Program-made: the position numbers and the translations under genes | In this document: in pieces, positions 19,154-30,285 of the stretch | How the letters are laid out: each line of letters begins with the position of its first letter | Numbering within the stretch: position 1 is the stretch's first letter | Notes under the pieces: model-generated | Told to the model about the DNA's origin: nothing | The model's input: only the letters and a program-made list of their open reading frames with translations | Database searches by the model: none | Assembly: GCF_024199925.1 (NCBI RefSeq) | Contig: NZ_JANADR010000001.1 | Location: 6,079,501-6,143,500 of the forward strand | From: Bradyrhizobium sp. CCGUVB1N3 | Lineage (GTDB): Bacteria > Pseudomonadota > Alphaproteobacteria > Rhizobiales > Xanthobacteraceae | Direction: 5' to 3' | Length of the DNA stretch: 64,000 bases

Positions 19154-20071
19154 ATGAGCTGGATGCCCGACAACGATCCCGTGCTCGGCGATCCCAAAAC
19201 ATGCGATGCGCTCGATCTCGTCATCGTGCCGCGCACCCGCGATCTCGGCGATGGATTTGAAGTCCGCCGCGCGCTGCCGCATGGCAAGCGGCAGATGGTC
19301 GGGCCATTCATCTTCTTCGATCATTTCGGCCCGGTGCAGTTCGTCTCCGGAAAGGGCATGGACGTGCGGCCGCATCCGCATATCGGCCTTGCCACCGTCA
19401 CCTATCTGTTCGACGGCGCGATCATGCATCGCGACAGCGAGGGCAACATCCAGGAGATCCAGCCCGGCGCGATGAACCTGATGACCGCAGGCCGCGGCAT
19501 CGCGCATTCCGAGCGCACGCCGGATACTGAGCGCGCCTCGGGTCAGAAAATGCTGGGCTTGCAAAGCTGGATCGCGCTGCCGGCGGCCTCGGAAGAAATC
19601 GCACCCTCGTTCCAGCACTACGCCGCCGGCGACCTGCCGATGATCTCCGAGCGCGATTTCACCGCGCGCGTGATCGCCGGCTCTGCGTTCGGCATCACCT
19701 CGCCGGTGTCGATGGTCTCGCCCTGGTTCTATACCGAGGTGACTGCGGCGGAAGGCGCGCGCGTGCCACTCGACCCCGATCACGAGGAGCGCGCGGTCTA
19801 TGTCGTCGATGGCGAGGTCGAGATCGCCAATGAACGATATGAGGGACCGCGCCTGCTGATCTTCCGGCCCGGCGACCGCATCACCGTGACGGCCGTGAGG
19901 CCGACGCGGATGATGTTTCTCGGCGGCGATGCCCTGGAGGGACCGCGCCACATCTGGTGGAATTTCGTCTCCTCCAGCAAGGAGCGGATCGAGCAGGCCA
20001 AGCAGGACTGGAAAACCGGCCGCTTTGCGGCGGTTCCGCAGGAACACGAGTTCATTCCGCTGCCGGAATAG
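19154..20071 (+). CDS. Pirin family protein
   Basis: 305 aa from the ATG at 19154; the frame is open from 19076 but lacks a good start signal there. This is a bicupin. The N-terminal cupin has the metal-binding pattern RPHPHIGLATVTYLFDGAIMHRDS spread over residues ~75-98, followed by MTAGRGIAHSER, giving the usual three His and one Glu. Some pirins have quercetinase activity, others bind transcription or metabolic partners, and most are uncharacterised. Cytoplasmic. purC follows 63 bp downstream on the same strand with no evident functional link. Confidence 0.93.
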   Translation: MSWMPDNDPVLGDPKTCDALDLVIVPRTRDLGDGFEVRRALPHGKRQMVGPFIFFDHFGPVQFVSGKGMDVRPHPHIGLATVTYLFDGAIMHRDSEGNIQEIQPGAMNLMTAGRGIAHSERTPDTERASGQKMLGLQSWIALPAASEEIAPSFQHYAAGDLPMISERDFTARVIAGSAFGITSPVSMVSPWFYTEVTAAEGARVPLDPDHEERAVYVVDGEVEIANERYEGPRLLIFRPGDRITVTAVRPTRMMFLGGDALEGPRHIWWNFVSSSKERIEQAKQDWKTGRFAAVPQEHEFIPLPE

Positions 20072-20134
20072 GCTATCCCGACTTAAGCTGCGCTGTCGCG
20101 CGGCACCAAGATCTCCTGCCTGAAAGCCCTGCCG

Positions 20135-21049
20135 ATGACCACCATGCTGACCAGCGACCTGCCGCTCCCCAAGATCGGACGCGGCAAGGTGCGCGATATC
20201 TACGCCGTCGATGACGACCGCCTGTTGCTCGTCACCACCGACCGCATCAGCGCCTTCGACGTCGTAATGGGCGAGACCATCCCGATGAAGGGCGCGGTGC
20301 TGACCCAGATCAGCGCCTTCTGGTTCAATGAGCTCGAAGGCGTGGTGCCGCATCACGTCATCAGCGCCAACACGGATGAGATCATCGCAGCCGTGCCGGC
20401 GCTGAAAGCCCACCGCGCCGACATCCTCGGCCGCGCCATGCTGTGCAAGCGCACCACGGTGTTTCCGATCGAATGCGTGATCCGCGGCTACATCTCCGGC
20501 TCCGCCTGGAAGGAATACGCGGCCTCCGGCACGCTCGCCGGCGAAAAGCTGCCGGCAGGCCTCGTCGAGAGCGAGAAGTTGAACCCTGCGATCTTCAGCC
20601 CGGCGACCAAGGCCGAGACCGGCCATGACGAGAACATCACGATCGCGAGGATGCGCGAGATCGTGGGCGACGAGGTCGCCCATACGCTGGAGAGCATGAC
20701 GCGCGCGATCTACACGCTCGGCGAGGAGCTGGCGCGCAAGCAGGGCATCATCATCGCGGACACCAAGTTCGAGTTCGGCCGCGACAAGGACGGTCGCATC
20801 ATCCTGATCGACGAGGTGATGACGCCGGACTCATCGCGCTTCTGGGCGGTCGACGCCTACAAGCCGGGCCAGCCACAGGCCAGCTTCGACAAGCAGCCGT
20901 TGCGCGACTACCTCGATGTCGAACGCCGCGCCGGCCGCTGGAACGGCGACGCCCCGCCTCCGCCGCTGCCGGCAAGCGTCGTCGAGGCGACGAGCAAGAG
21001 GTATTTGGAAGCGTATCGGCGGGTGACGGGAAGCGATCTCGCCATCTGA
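20135..21049 (+). CDS. purC: Phosphoribosylaminoimidazole-succinocarboxamide synthase (SAICAR synthase)
   Basis: ATP-dependent condensation of CAIR with aspartate in purine biosynthesis. 304 aa, matching the longer SAICAR synthases rather than the ~240-aa E. coli form. Signatures: [31 protein letters not shown], the [16 protein letters not shown] segment, ADTKFEFG and [14 protein letters not shown]. Only one copy is seen here. Rhizobia often carry a second purC (with purS/Q/L); the rest of the pathway is not in this window. Confidence 0.96.
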   Translation: MTTMLTSDLPLPKIGRGKVRDIYAVDDDRLLLVTTDRISAFDVVMGETIPMKGAVLTQISAFWFNELEGVVPHHVISANTDEIIAAVPALKAHRADILGRAMLCKRTTVFPIECVIRGYISGSAWKEYAASGTLAGEKLPAGLVESEKLNPAIFSPATKAETGHDENITIARMREIVGDEVAHTLESMTRAIYTLGEELARKQGIIIADTKFEFGRDKDGRIILIDEVMTPDSSRFWAVDAYKPGQPQASFDKQPLRDYLDVERRAGRWNGDAPPPPLPASVVEATSKRYLEAYRRVTGSDLAI

Positions 21050-21369
21050 GTTTGACTTCCGTCTCGTGAGATTTACGCCACCAAGCCCTGCGATAAGGCA
21101 ACTGGCGTGACCCATTGCGGTGCGTCGGGACAATAGCTCCCGGCGCCGATCTCCAATATGATACTGGGCGTCATTGGCTCTCCGAGCACGACAGAGCGTG
21201 CCTCCGATGAAGCGACTCCTATCGCAATCGCTACGGCCGCCGCTTGCACCTAGCGCAAGCGGCTTCGGTTGCACGCCTCTCCAGACCAGCGCGAGGAAGA
21301 CCTCCAGGGACCGCGCAACGGCCCCTGGACAGCGAAAGCGCATGTGGAAGACAGCAATGGAGAAGAAAC
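21050..21369. other. Intergenic region with two short stems
   Basis: No convincing gene in 320 bp. It contains CCGCTTGC/GCAAGCGG (21240-21247 with 21255-21262) and TCCAGGG/CCCTGGA (21303-21309 with 21323-21329). Both would lie in the 5' leader of the exported protein at 21370 if transcription starts upstream. Significance unknown. Confidence 0.4.
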
Positions 21370-21822
21370 ATGACACGTATATTGGCGACAAGAATTGCAA
21401 TAGCAGTCTCGACCTTCGCCTGCGCCGCGTTGTTCTCCTTCGCCTGGTCTGAGGAGCACGGCGTCTCGATGTCGGTCGACAGCGCGCAGGCGCGGGTCGG
21501 TCGCCCGCTAACTCCCGTAAGCGCTGCCGGCGTGGCGCGTCGACAGACGCGGCGAGCCACATACGGATACGGTGCCGCCGCAGTCGGGGCGGGCGCCGCA
21601 GCAGTTGGCACAGCCGCCGCAGTCGGCACGGCCGCCGCGGTTGCTGCAACATCACCGGGATGGGGGACCGCACCCTATACGGGTACGGGCTACTACGGGG
21701 GTAACAGTCCCTACGCGTCTTACGCCTACTCGCCAGAGGACTGGCGCAGGCGAAACGGCATGGTCTGCGAACCCGGTACGCTGACCAAGATGGACGACGG
21801 CCGGATGTATCGCTGTCAGTAA
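21370..21822 (+). CDS. Small Ala/Gly/Tyr-rich exported protein
   Basis: 150 aa, start chosen at the ATG with GGAG eight bases upstream; the frame is open from 21244. The N-terminus (ATRIAIAVSTFACAALFSFAW) is a signal peptide. The middle repeats GAAAVG/TAAAVG (about residues 70-95), followed by a Gly/Tyr/Pro stretch (GWGTAPYTGTGYYGG), and the C-terminus has MVCEPGTLTKMDDGRMYRCQ-type residues with two Cys that may form a disulfide. No known domain is recognised. Similar small low-complexity exported proteins are common in Bradyrhizobium genomes (general impression, not checked). Confidence 0.65.
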   Translation: MTRILATRIAIAVSTFACAALFSFAWSEEHGVSMSVDSAQARVGRPLTPVSAAGVARRQTRRATYGYGAAAVGAGAAAVGTAAAVGTAAAVAATSPGWGTAPYTGTGYYGGNSPYASYAYSPEDWRRRNGMVCEPGTLTKMDDGRMYRCQ

Positions 21823-21988
21823 GGCCGCAAACGTATGAGCGGGAGGCGGCTTTCGAGCTGTCTCCTGCACCTTGCACCTCTGCCAGAAGACGCGCGCGCC
21901 CCGCAACCACGAGCGAGCCCTTCTGTAATTCCTCGGCTCCATCGATCCCGATCAAGCCGGGATCGCCGGCGCGAGCGTCGAATGCCGG

Positions 21989-23482
21989 TTAGATGCCGGA
22001 CATCATCACGTATTTGATCTCGACATATTCCTCCATGCCGTGATGCGAGCCCTCGCGGCCGAGACCACTCTCCTTCACGCCGCCAAAGGGCGCGACTTCC
22101 GTCGTGATCAGGCCGGTGTTGACGCCGACCATGCCCGACTCCAGCGCCTCGGCAACGCGCCAGACGCGGCCGAGGTCGCGGGAATAGAAGTAGGAGGCGA
22201 GGCCGAACGGCGAGTTGTTGCACATCGCGATCACCTCGGCTTCGTCCTTGAAACGGAACACCGGCGCGAGCGGGCCGAAGGTTTCTTCATGCGCAACGAG
22301 TGCGTCCGGCTTGACGTTGGCGAGCACCGTCGGCTCGAAGAAGCTGCCGCCGAGCGCATGGCGCTTACCGCCGGTGACGATCTTGGCGCCGCCCTTCACC
22401 GCGTCCGCAATGTGCTTCTCGACCTTGTCGACCGCTTCCAAGTTGATCAGCGGGCCCTGCACCACGCCGGCCTCGGTGCCGTCGCCGATCTTCATTGCAG
22501 CGACCTTCTTGGAAAGCTTCTCGACGAACTCGTCGTAGATCTTGTCCTGGGCATAGAGCCTGTTGGCGCAGACGCAGGTCTGGCCCATGTTGCGATATTT
22601 CGAGACGATCGCGCCCTCGACCGCGGCGTCGATATCGGCATCGTCGAACACCACGAAGGGCGCGTTGCCGCCAAGCTCGAGGCCGAGCTTCTTCACACCG
22701 ACTGAGGCTTGCTGATAAAGAATCTTGCCGACCTCGGTCGAGCCGGTGAAGCCGACGAAACGCACGGCGGGATGCTCGCACAGCACCTTGCCGATCGCCG
22801 ACGAATTGCCGGTGAGGATGTTGAACACGCCCTTCGGCACGCCGGCCTTTTCGGCGAGCGCGACCAGCGCAAGCGCCGTCAGCGGCGTTTCATTCGCGGG
22901 CTTCAGCACCACGGTGCAGCCGGCCGCGAGCGCAGGCGAGACCTTGCGGGTGATCATGGAGCAGGGAAAGTTCCACGGTGTGATCGCGCCGCAGACTCCG
23001 ATCGGCTGCTTGATCGCAAGCAGGCGCGCATCGGGGCGCTGCGTCGGGATGGTCTCGCCATAGACGCGACGTGCTTCCTCCGCGAAAAATTCGACATAGG
23101 CGCCACCGATATCGACCTCGCCGAGCGCCTCGGTCAGCGGCTTGCCCTGCTCCGAGGTGAGGATCAGTGCCAGATCTTCGCGATTGGCCGCAATCAATTC
23201 GAACCATTTGCGCAGGATATTGGAGCGCTGTTTTGCCGTCAGCTTGGCCCAGGCCGGAAACGCGCGCTCGGCGGCTTCCACCGCCTGCGTGGTCTCCGCC
23301 GTGCTCAAAACCGGGATTTTGGCGAGCTCGACACCGTTCGCCGGATTCGTCACCGGCCGCGACGCCGTGCCGACCCAGGCGCCGTCGATGTAGCAGGCCT
23401 CGCGCAGCAGCGAAGGATCCTTGAGACGGTCGCGCAGGGTTGAGGTGGCTTGCGGGGCGCGTGCGGCAGCGGTCGGGGTCAT
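21989..23482 (-). CDS. gabD: NAD(P)-dependent succinate-semialdehyde dehydrogenase
   Basis: Oxidises succinate semialdehyde to succinate in GABA catabolism. 497 aa from the ATG at 23482 (frame open to 23551). ALDH features: GAITPWNFPCSMITRKVSPALAAG around the cofactor site, VGFTGSTEVG, the general-base Glu in LELGGNAPFVVFDDAD, and the nucleophile region GQTCVCANRLY. The two Cys separated by one residue (CVC) are typical of GabD. Related semialdehyde dehydrogenases, for example glutarate semialdehyde, are not excluded. No gabT is adjacent. The product ends EEYVEIKYVMMSGI. Confidence 0.9.
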   Translation of the reverse strand: MTPTAAARAPQATSTLRDRLKDPSLLREACYIDGAWVGTASRPVTNPANGVELAKIPVLSTAETTQAVEAAERAFPAWAKLTAKQRSNILRKWFELIAANREDLALILTSEQGKPLTEALGEVDIGGAYVEFFAEEARRVYGETIPTQRPDARLLAIKQPIGVCGAITPWNFPCSMITRKVSPALAAGCTVVLKPANETPLTALALVALAEKAGVPKGVFNILTGNSSAIGKVLCEHPAVRFVGFTGSTEVGKILYQQASVGVKKLGLELGGNAPFVVFDDADIDAAVEGAIVSKYRNMGQTCVCANRLYAQDKIYDEFVEKLSKKVAAMKIGDGTEAGVVQGPLINLEAVDKVEKHIADAVKGGAKIVTGGKRHALGGSFFEPTVLANVKPDALVAHEETFGPLAPVFRFKDEAEVIAMCNNSPFGLASYFYSRDLGRVWRVAEALESGMVGVNTGLITTEVAPFGGVKESGLGREGSHHGMEEYVEIKYVMMSGI

Positions 23483-23591
23483 GACGTTGCTCCTGGACTC
23501 AGATTGGCCCGGAATATAGGGGCATGTGGCGCATAATGCACCGCCCCGCAACGCAAGTCTGCTTCAAGCTGATCCGGGGGTCGACGCTGCC

Positions 23592-23912
23592 TTAGGCCGC
23601 GCCGCTCATATAGGTCTCGCGGCGGCCGATCATGCGCTCGGCGGCCGCCTTCGCGTCGGCCTTGGTCGAGGTCGCGCAGGTCCGGTATTCGAGATCCGGC
23701 ACGGCCTTGGTGTCGCGGCGACCGAACCAGGACTTTGCGCCGACCGGCAGCAGCGCGAGCGCCTGCGCCAGATTGTCGACAGCTCCGAAGGAATATAGCG
23801 CGCCGGTGCCGGCAATCCGGACTTCGTAAATGCCTGGCGAAATCGGCGCCTCGAGGTTCTCACCCCGTCCGGCACGGGGATAGCGCCTCCATTCACTCCA
23901 GGTCGAAATCAT
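23592..23912 (-). CDS. Small uncharacterised protein, possibly GIY-YIG-like
   Basis: 106 aa with its own ATG at 23912. The sequence starts MISTWSEWRRYP, then has APISPGIYEVRIAGTGALYSFGAVDNLAQAL, and ends with DLEYRTCATSTKADAKAAAERMI. The PGIYEVR strand followed by a turn, a second strand and SFGAVDNLAQAL is the order expected of a minimal GIY-YIG core (GIY..., then YVG-x-x-x-NL), and a Glu/Arg pair follows in EYR. This resemblance is by eye only. No partner gene; it lies between gabD and a serine hydrolase gene. It could be a degenerate nuclease or a structural mimic. Confidence 0.6.
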   Translation of the reverse strand: MISTWSEWRRYPRAGRGENLEAPISPGIYEVRIAGTGALYSFGAVDNLAQALALLPVGAKSWFGRRDTKAVPDLEYRTCATSTKADAKAAAERMIGRRETYMSGAA

Positions 23913-24233
23913 TCCAAGCCCCCAGCATTTGCATCAAATCTTTGGCCGCCACGTCGATTTGGCCGTGTTCTGAACGCCTTAGTGCACAATATGTTTCAGA
24001 GCAGTATGCCCGAAGCATATCGCCTGATGCCCCGCGAGGTCACGGCGAAGTGCGGTCATCCACCGCAGATTGTGACGAGGTGTTGCCGTTTCGTCCGCTT
24101 GTCGTCCTTCGCGGGTGACCCGCCGTCAAGTCACGACATCGCGAACGCCGCAGGGGTTGAGATGCTTGCCGCACGTGGTTCGCAGGAGGACAATCGATCA
24201 CTTCCAACAATAATCAAACCGGAGGAAATGCGC
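23913..24233. other. Intergenic region, no feature seen
   Basis: 321 bp between divergent genes. It is less GC-rich than its surroundings around 23980-24000 and 24195-24220. Frames run into the downstream serine hydrolase from 23982, but without a start signal. A promoter for each flanking gene must lie here; I cannot place them with confidence. Confidence 0.4.
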
Positions 24234-25424
24234 ATGCAAAGCAAAGCCCAGATCGATCAGGTTCTGCGCCAGAAGAGCGATGCGAAGGAGATTCCCGGTG
24301 TCGTCGCCATCGCCGCGAGCGGCAACGACGTGCTCTATCAGGGCGCGTTCGGCAAGCGCGACTTGTCCAAGCCCGATGCGATGACGCTCGACAGCGTGTT
24401 CTGGATCGCCTCGATGACGAAGGCGGTCACCGCGGCCGGTGCGATGCAGCTGGTCGAACAGGGCAAGCTGTCGCTGGATGCGCCGATCGGAAAGCTCTTG
24501 CCCGATCTCGCCGCGCCCCAGGTGCTCGAAGGCTTTGACGCCAAGGGCGAGCCGAAGCTGCGGCCGGCGAAGGGAGCGATCACGCTGCGCCAGCTCATGA
24601 CCCACACCGCCGGTTTTACCTACAACGTGTGGAACGGCGACTGCGCGCAATATCTGGAGAAGACCGGAACCCCGAACATCTTCTCCTGCCAGAACGTCGC
24701 GCTGAAGACGCCGATCATGTCCGATCCCGGCACGCGCTGGGAGTATGGCATCAACATCGACTTCGTCGGCAAGGCGGTGGAAGCCGCGAGCGGCAAGCGT
24801 CTCGATGCCTATCTGCGCGACCACATGTTCAAGCCACTCGGCATGAACGATACCGGCTTCAAGATCACCGACAACATGCGCCAGCGGCTGGTCGCCACGC
24901 ATGCACGCGGCGACGATGGATCGCTGGCGCCGATCCCGTTCGAGATCGAACAGAATCCGGAATTCCACATGGGCGGCGGCGGCCTTTACGGCACTGCCGG
25001 CGACTACATCAAGTTCACCCAGATGATCCTCAACAAGGGCCGCGGCAACGGCAACCAGCTGCTGAAGCCCGAGACGGTCGCGCTGATGGGCCAGAACCAC
25101 ATCGGCGATCTCACCATTGGCAAGATGACGACGGTGGCGCCCATGTACACCAACGATGTCGATCTCTTCCCCGACATCGTGAAGAAGTGGGGGCTCTCCT
25201 TCCTGATCAATACCGCCAAGACGCCGGAAGGCCGCAGCGCCGGCAGCCTCGCCTGGGCCGGTCTCGCCAACACATATTTCTGGATCGACCCGGCTCGCGA
25301 TGTTTCCGGCGTGATCCTGATGCAGCTGTTGCCGTTCGTCGACGCCAAGTGCCTGGAGGCCTTCGCCGGCTTCGAGCGGGGCGTCTATGCCGGGCTCGAT
25401 GCAAGCGGGCAGAGGGCCGCCTAG
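24234..25424 (+). CDS. Serine hydrolase, class C beta-lactamase-like
   Basis: 396 aa; ATG at 24234 sits 7 bases after GGAGGA, whereas the ATG at 24228 would be too close. No signal peptide, so the enzyme is probably cytoplasmic. SxxK is SMTK (in FWIASMTKAVTAAGAM), and the Y-x-N motif is YGIN (RWEYGINIDFVG). The late segment with GLSFLINTAKTPEGRSAGSLAWAGLANTYFWIDP is typical of EstB-type esterases and lactonases in this superfamily. It differs from the other serine hydrolase in the window (16135-17562) in lacking both the signal peptide and the N-terminal extra domain. Substrate unknown. Confidence 0.9.
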   Translation: MQSKAQIDQVLRQKSDAKEIPGVVAIAASGNDVLYQGAFGKRDLSKPDAMTLDSVFWIASMTKAVTAAGAMQLVEQGKLSLDAPIGKLLPDLAAPQVLEGFDAKGEPKLRPAKGAITLRQLMTHTAGFTYNVWNGDCAQYLEKTGTPNIFSCQNVALKTPIMSDPGTRWEYGINIDFVGKAVEAASGKRLDAYLRDHMFKPLGMNDTGFKITDNMRQRLVATHARGDDGSLAPIPFEIEQNPEFHMGGGGLYGTAGDYIKFTQMILNKGRGNGNQLLKPETVALMGQNHIGDLTIGKMTTVAPMYTNDVDLFPDIVKKWGLSFLINTAKTPEGRSAGSLAWAGLANTYFWIDPARDVSGVILMQLLPFVDAKCLEAFAGFERGVYAGLDASGQRAA

Positions 25425-25536
25425 CCGTTTAGTATGAGGCGCGCCTTGTCGCCCGCTCATGACAGGATGTACCGTGCCCCGAAGGCTTCGCCCTCGGGGC
25501 ACGTGGCCATCATGAACCAGGCTGGAGGACACGACC

Positions 25537-27231
<1,695 letters not shown>

Positions 27232-27270
27232 GAGGAAAGTAGCTTCTCGCGAGCCGACGCTCATTCATTG

Positions 27271-27413
27271 ACGTCGTCCTGGCGAAAGCCAGGACCCATT
27301 ACCCCAAGAGGCTGCTGCTACGGACGCTCGGGCCCGATCGAGTCCAACAACGACCTGCGGGGGTAATGGGTCCTGGATCGGCGCTCGCTCCGCTCGCTTG
27401 TCCAGGACGACGT
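27271..27413. repeat. Palindromic repeat element with nested inverted repeats
   Basis: Outer arms ACGTCGTCCTGG (27271-27282) and CCAGGACGACGT (27402-27413) are perfect inverses. Inner arms CCAGGACCCATTACCCC (27289-27305) and GGGGTAATGGGTCCTGG (27360-27376) are also perfect inverses. The centre is unique and no coding frame fits. Size and structure are MITE-like or REP-like. It lies between the convergent acyl-CoA synthetase and kinase genes. Confidence 0.8.
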
Positions 27414-27447
27414 GCTGCAATTTGGCTCGGAACGCGCGACGGCGCAG

Positions 27448-28461
27448 CTACACCGTCAGCCCGCGCTGCTGCGCCAGCTCCTTCAGCGACACAAGCGGGC
27501 GGGCGCCGATGTGCTGGATCACTTCGGCGGCAGCGAGTGCGCCGAGCTGGCCGCACTGCTTGTAGGAGAGATCCCGCGCGAGACCGAACAGGAAGCCGGC
27601 AGCGAAGAGATCGCCGGCGCCGGTGGTATCGACGAGCCTGTCGATCGGCGAGGCCGGCACCGCGACGGCGTCTTCGGACGACACCACCATGCAGCCCTTC
27701 TCGCTGCGCGTGACCACGCCGAGATTGACGTCGTTGCGCAATTGCTTGAGCGCTGCGTCGAAGTCCGAGGTCATGTAGAGCGAATGCAGCTCGGACTCGT
27801 TGGCAAACACGATATCAACCGTGCCGTTCTTCATCAGCGACAGGAACTCGTCGCGATAGCGGTCGACGCAGAACGAATCCGACAGTGTCAGCGCCACCCT
27901 GCGGCCCGCATCGTGCGCAATCTTCGCTGCCTTGAGGAAAGCATCCTTGGCGTTCTTGGGGTCCCAGAGATAGCCCTCGAGATAGACGATGCGCGCGGCC
28001 GCGATCTCGGCCGGATCGATGTCGGCGGGCGACAGGTCCTGCGCCGCGCCGAGATAGGTGTTCATGGTGCGCTCGCCATCCGCCGTCACCAGGATGTAGG
28101 AGCAGCCGGTGGCCGGACCGTCGTTGGCGGCCGGTGTGTCGAAGGCAACACCGGCAGCGCGGATGTCGTGCACATAGAGCTTGCCGATCTGGTCGTCCTT
28201 GACCTTGCCGACATAGGACGCCCGCGCCCCCAGGCTCGCAACACCGACGATGGTGTTGGCAGCCGAGCCGCCCGACACTTCCGTGGCCGGACCCATATCT
28301 TTGTAGATCGCGGCGGCGCGCGCCTCATCGATCAGGGACATGCTGCCCTTGGTCATGCCATGCTTGGCGAGAAAAGCCTCGTCGGCCCGGACCAGCACGT
28401 CGAACAGTGCGTTGCCGATCCCCAAGACGTCATATTTGGCGTCATATTTCGCGTCAGCCAT
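27448..28461 (-). CDS. PfkB-family carbohydrate kinase, adenosine kinase type
   Basis: 337 aa. The ribokinase/PfkB pattern is complete: DVLGIGNALFDVLV at the N-terminus, SGGSAANTIVGVASLGARASYVGKVKDD, and the ATP/anion-hole motif DTTGAGDLFAAGFLFG containing the catalytic Asp. Bacterial proteins of this length and with the DKMSLID-like/GSMSLIDEARA N-terminal segment are annotated as adenosine kinases, phosphorylating adenosine to AMP, but the sugar specificity has not been tested here. Divergent from murJ with a 186-bp gap. Confidence 0.9.
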   Translation of the reverse strand: MADAKYDAKYDVLGIGNALFDVLVRADEAFLAKHGMTKGSMSLIDEARAAAIYKDMGPATEVSGGSAANTIVGVASLGARASYVGKVKDDQIGKLYVHDIRAAGVAFDTPAANDGPATGCSYILVTADGERTMNTYLGAAQDLSPADIDPAEIAAARIVYLEGYLWDPKNAKDAFLKAAKIAHDAGRRVALTLSDSFCVDRYRDEFLSLMKNGTVDIVFANESELHSLYMTSDFDAALKQLRNDVNLGVVTRSEKGCMVVSSEDAVAVPASPIDRLVDTTGAGDLFAAGFLFGLARDLSYKQCGQLGALAAAEVIQHIGARPLVSLKELAQQRGLTV

Positions 28462-28647
28462 TCACTTTGATCCCGTTGCCCGATTGCGGTTGCGCGGAAA
28501 ATCCGCTTCCTATCAGCTCGAAAACTTGGCTCGCGGCCTATCACGTTAGGCCCCGCACGAGCAAGCAACGAAGGGTTATCTTTTGACGCGGTTTCTTCAC
28601 GCGAACCGGGACCACTTCGCTCGAAAACGCTGTGGTATGCAGGCCCG

Positions 28648-30198
28648 ATGATCCGCTCATTCCTGACCGTCTCGACGGGAACATTGGCCTCGCGGCTGTT
28701 GGGCTTTGCCCGCGATTCCCTGATCGCGGCGCTGCTCGGGACCGGTGCCGTGGCGGACGCATTTCTCGCCGCGTTCCAGCTCGTCAACGTGGTGCGCCGG
28801 CTGCTCAGCGAAGGCGCGCTCAATGCGGCGCTGGTCCCGGCCTGGCTTGGCATCCGTGAGCGCGACGGCGAACAGGCCGCGGCGGCCTTCGCCGGCCGCG
28901 TGCTGGGAACGATCAGTGCGGCGCTGATCGGAGCCTCGATCGTGATCGCGCTCGTGATGCCGCTGATCATCACCATCATCGCGCCTGGGTTCGCCGGAAG
29001 CGACACGCGCGATCTTGCGGTGGCAAACGCCCGGCTGATGCTGCCCTACCTCGCCTTCGCCGGACCGGTCACGGTGCTGATGGGACTGCTCAACGCGCAG
29101 GGCCGCTTTGCGCTCACCGCGTTCTCCCCGCTGCTGTTCAACATCGCGCTGATCGCCGCCATCGCAGCTCTCCTGCTGGGACACGCCGATGCCCTCTTCG
29201 CCGCATGGATGCTGGCTGCGACCGTCGGCATCGCCGGCCTCTTGCAACTGTTGATGCTGGGCTCGCAGCGCAGCGCGCGCCTCGCAACGCCCTTGCGCGT
29301 GACATTCGACAAGGAGACGCGCGGCTTCTTCGGCAAGGCTATCCCCGGCATGATCGCAAGCTCGGGGCCGCAATGGCTGATGGTGGCCGGCGCCATCATC
29401 GCCTCCGCGACGCCGTCCGCAGTCTCCTGGCTCTATTTCGCCAACCGCCTGATCGAATTGCCGCTCGGCATCGTCGGCGTCGCCATGGGCACCGTGCTGG
29501 TGCCGGAGCTAACGCGCGCGACCGGCAGCGGCGACCGCGGCGCCGTGGCGCATGCCGAATCGCGCGCGCTGGAGCTCGCCGCAGGTCTCGCGCTGCCGGC
29601 GACCCTCGGCCTGATCGTGCTGGCCGAGCCGATCGTGCGGCTGCTGTTCCAGCACGGCGCGTTCGGCGCAAGCGACAGTGCGGCCACCGCACGCGCGCTG
29701 ATGGCGCTGGCGCTCGGCCTGCCCGCCCATGTGCTGATCAAGGCGCTGTCGCCGGCCTTTTTCGCGCGCGGCGACACCATCGCGCCGCTGATCGCGACCG
29801 CAAAAGGATTTGTGGTCGCCGTGGCGCTCGCGGTGGTGCTGGGCCATCTCTTCGGCGCGACGGGCATTGCAGCCAGCATCGCCAGCGGCGCCTGGAGCAG
29901 CGCGCTCTCGCTGCTCCGGAAAGGGGTGGGCGAATTCGGCTTCTCGGTCGACGCCGCCGCCCGCAAGCGGCTGCCGCGGATCGCGCTCGCGGCGCTCGCC
30001 ATGGGCGCCCTGCTCTGGCTCGCGACCGCCATCACACCCGCCGGCGGCCACACCCTGCTCGGACTGATCGTTCTCGGCCTCCAGATCGCAGGCGGCCTGG
30101 TGGCCTATGGCCTGCTCCTGAAACTGTTCGGCATTGCCTCCTGGCGCGAGGTGCGTGCCGCCTTGAGGCGGCCGGCGCATCAGGACCAGGGCGCGTGA
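28648..30198 (+). CDS. murJ: Lipid II flippase MurJ
   Basis: Moves lipid II from the inner to the outer face of the cytoplasmic membrane for peptidoglycan assembly. 516 aa with about 14 hydrophobic segments. The MurJ signature is visible: TVSTGTLASRLLGFARDSLIA, ADAFLAAFQLVNVVRRLLSEGALNAALVPAW over residues ~33-65, PGMIASSGPQWLMVAGAIIA, and ANRLIELPLGIVGVAMGTVLVPEL. Charged residues in the membrane (R18, R53-R54, E57) match those that line the MurJ cavity. trpS follows 87 bp downstream, the usual rhizobial order. Confidence 0.95.
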   Translation: MIRSFLTVSTGTLASRLLGFARDSLIAALLGTGAVADAFLAAFQLVNVVRRLLSEGALNAALVPAWLGIRERDGEQAAAAFAGRVLGTISAALIGASIVIALVMPLIITIIAPGFAGSDTRDLAVANARLMLPYLAFAGPVTVLMGLLNAQGRFALTAFSPLLFNIALIAAIAALLLGHADALFAAWMLAATVGIAGLLQLLMLGSQRSARLATPLRVTFDKETRGFFGKAIPGMIASSGPQWLMVAGAIIASATPSAVSWLYFANRLIELPLGIVGVAMGTVLVPELTRATGSGDRGAVAHAESRALELAAGLALPATLGLIVLAEPIVRLLFQHGAFGASDSAATARALMALALGLPAHVLIKALSPAFFARGDTIAPLIATAKGFVVAVALAVVLGHLFGATGIAASIASGAWSSALSLLRKGVGEFGFSVDAAARKRLPRIALAALAMGALLWLATAITPAGGHTLLGLIVLGLQIAGGLVAYGLLLKLFGIASWREVRAALRRPAHQDQGA

Positions 30199-30285
30199 GA
30201 AGCAGCGAATTACACTTGACGGAGCAGCGCCGCTGTTGGAAACGACGGCCCGTACCTTCCAGGAAAGCTTGCCAGGAAAGCTGCC

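Noticed and set aside
24000..24230. N-terminal extension of the serine hydrolase from 23982
   Set aside because: The stretch has no start signal and reads like random coding potential; GGAGGA before 24234 fixes the start.
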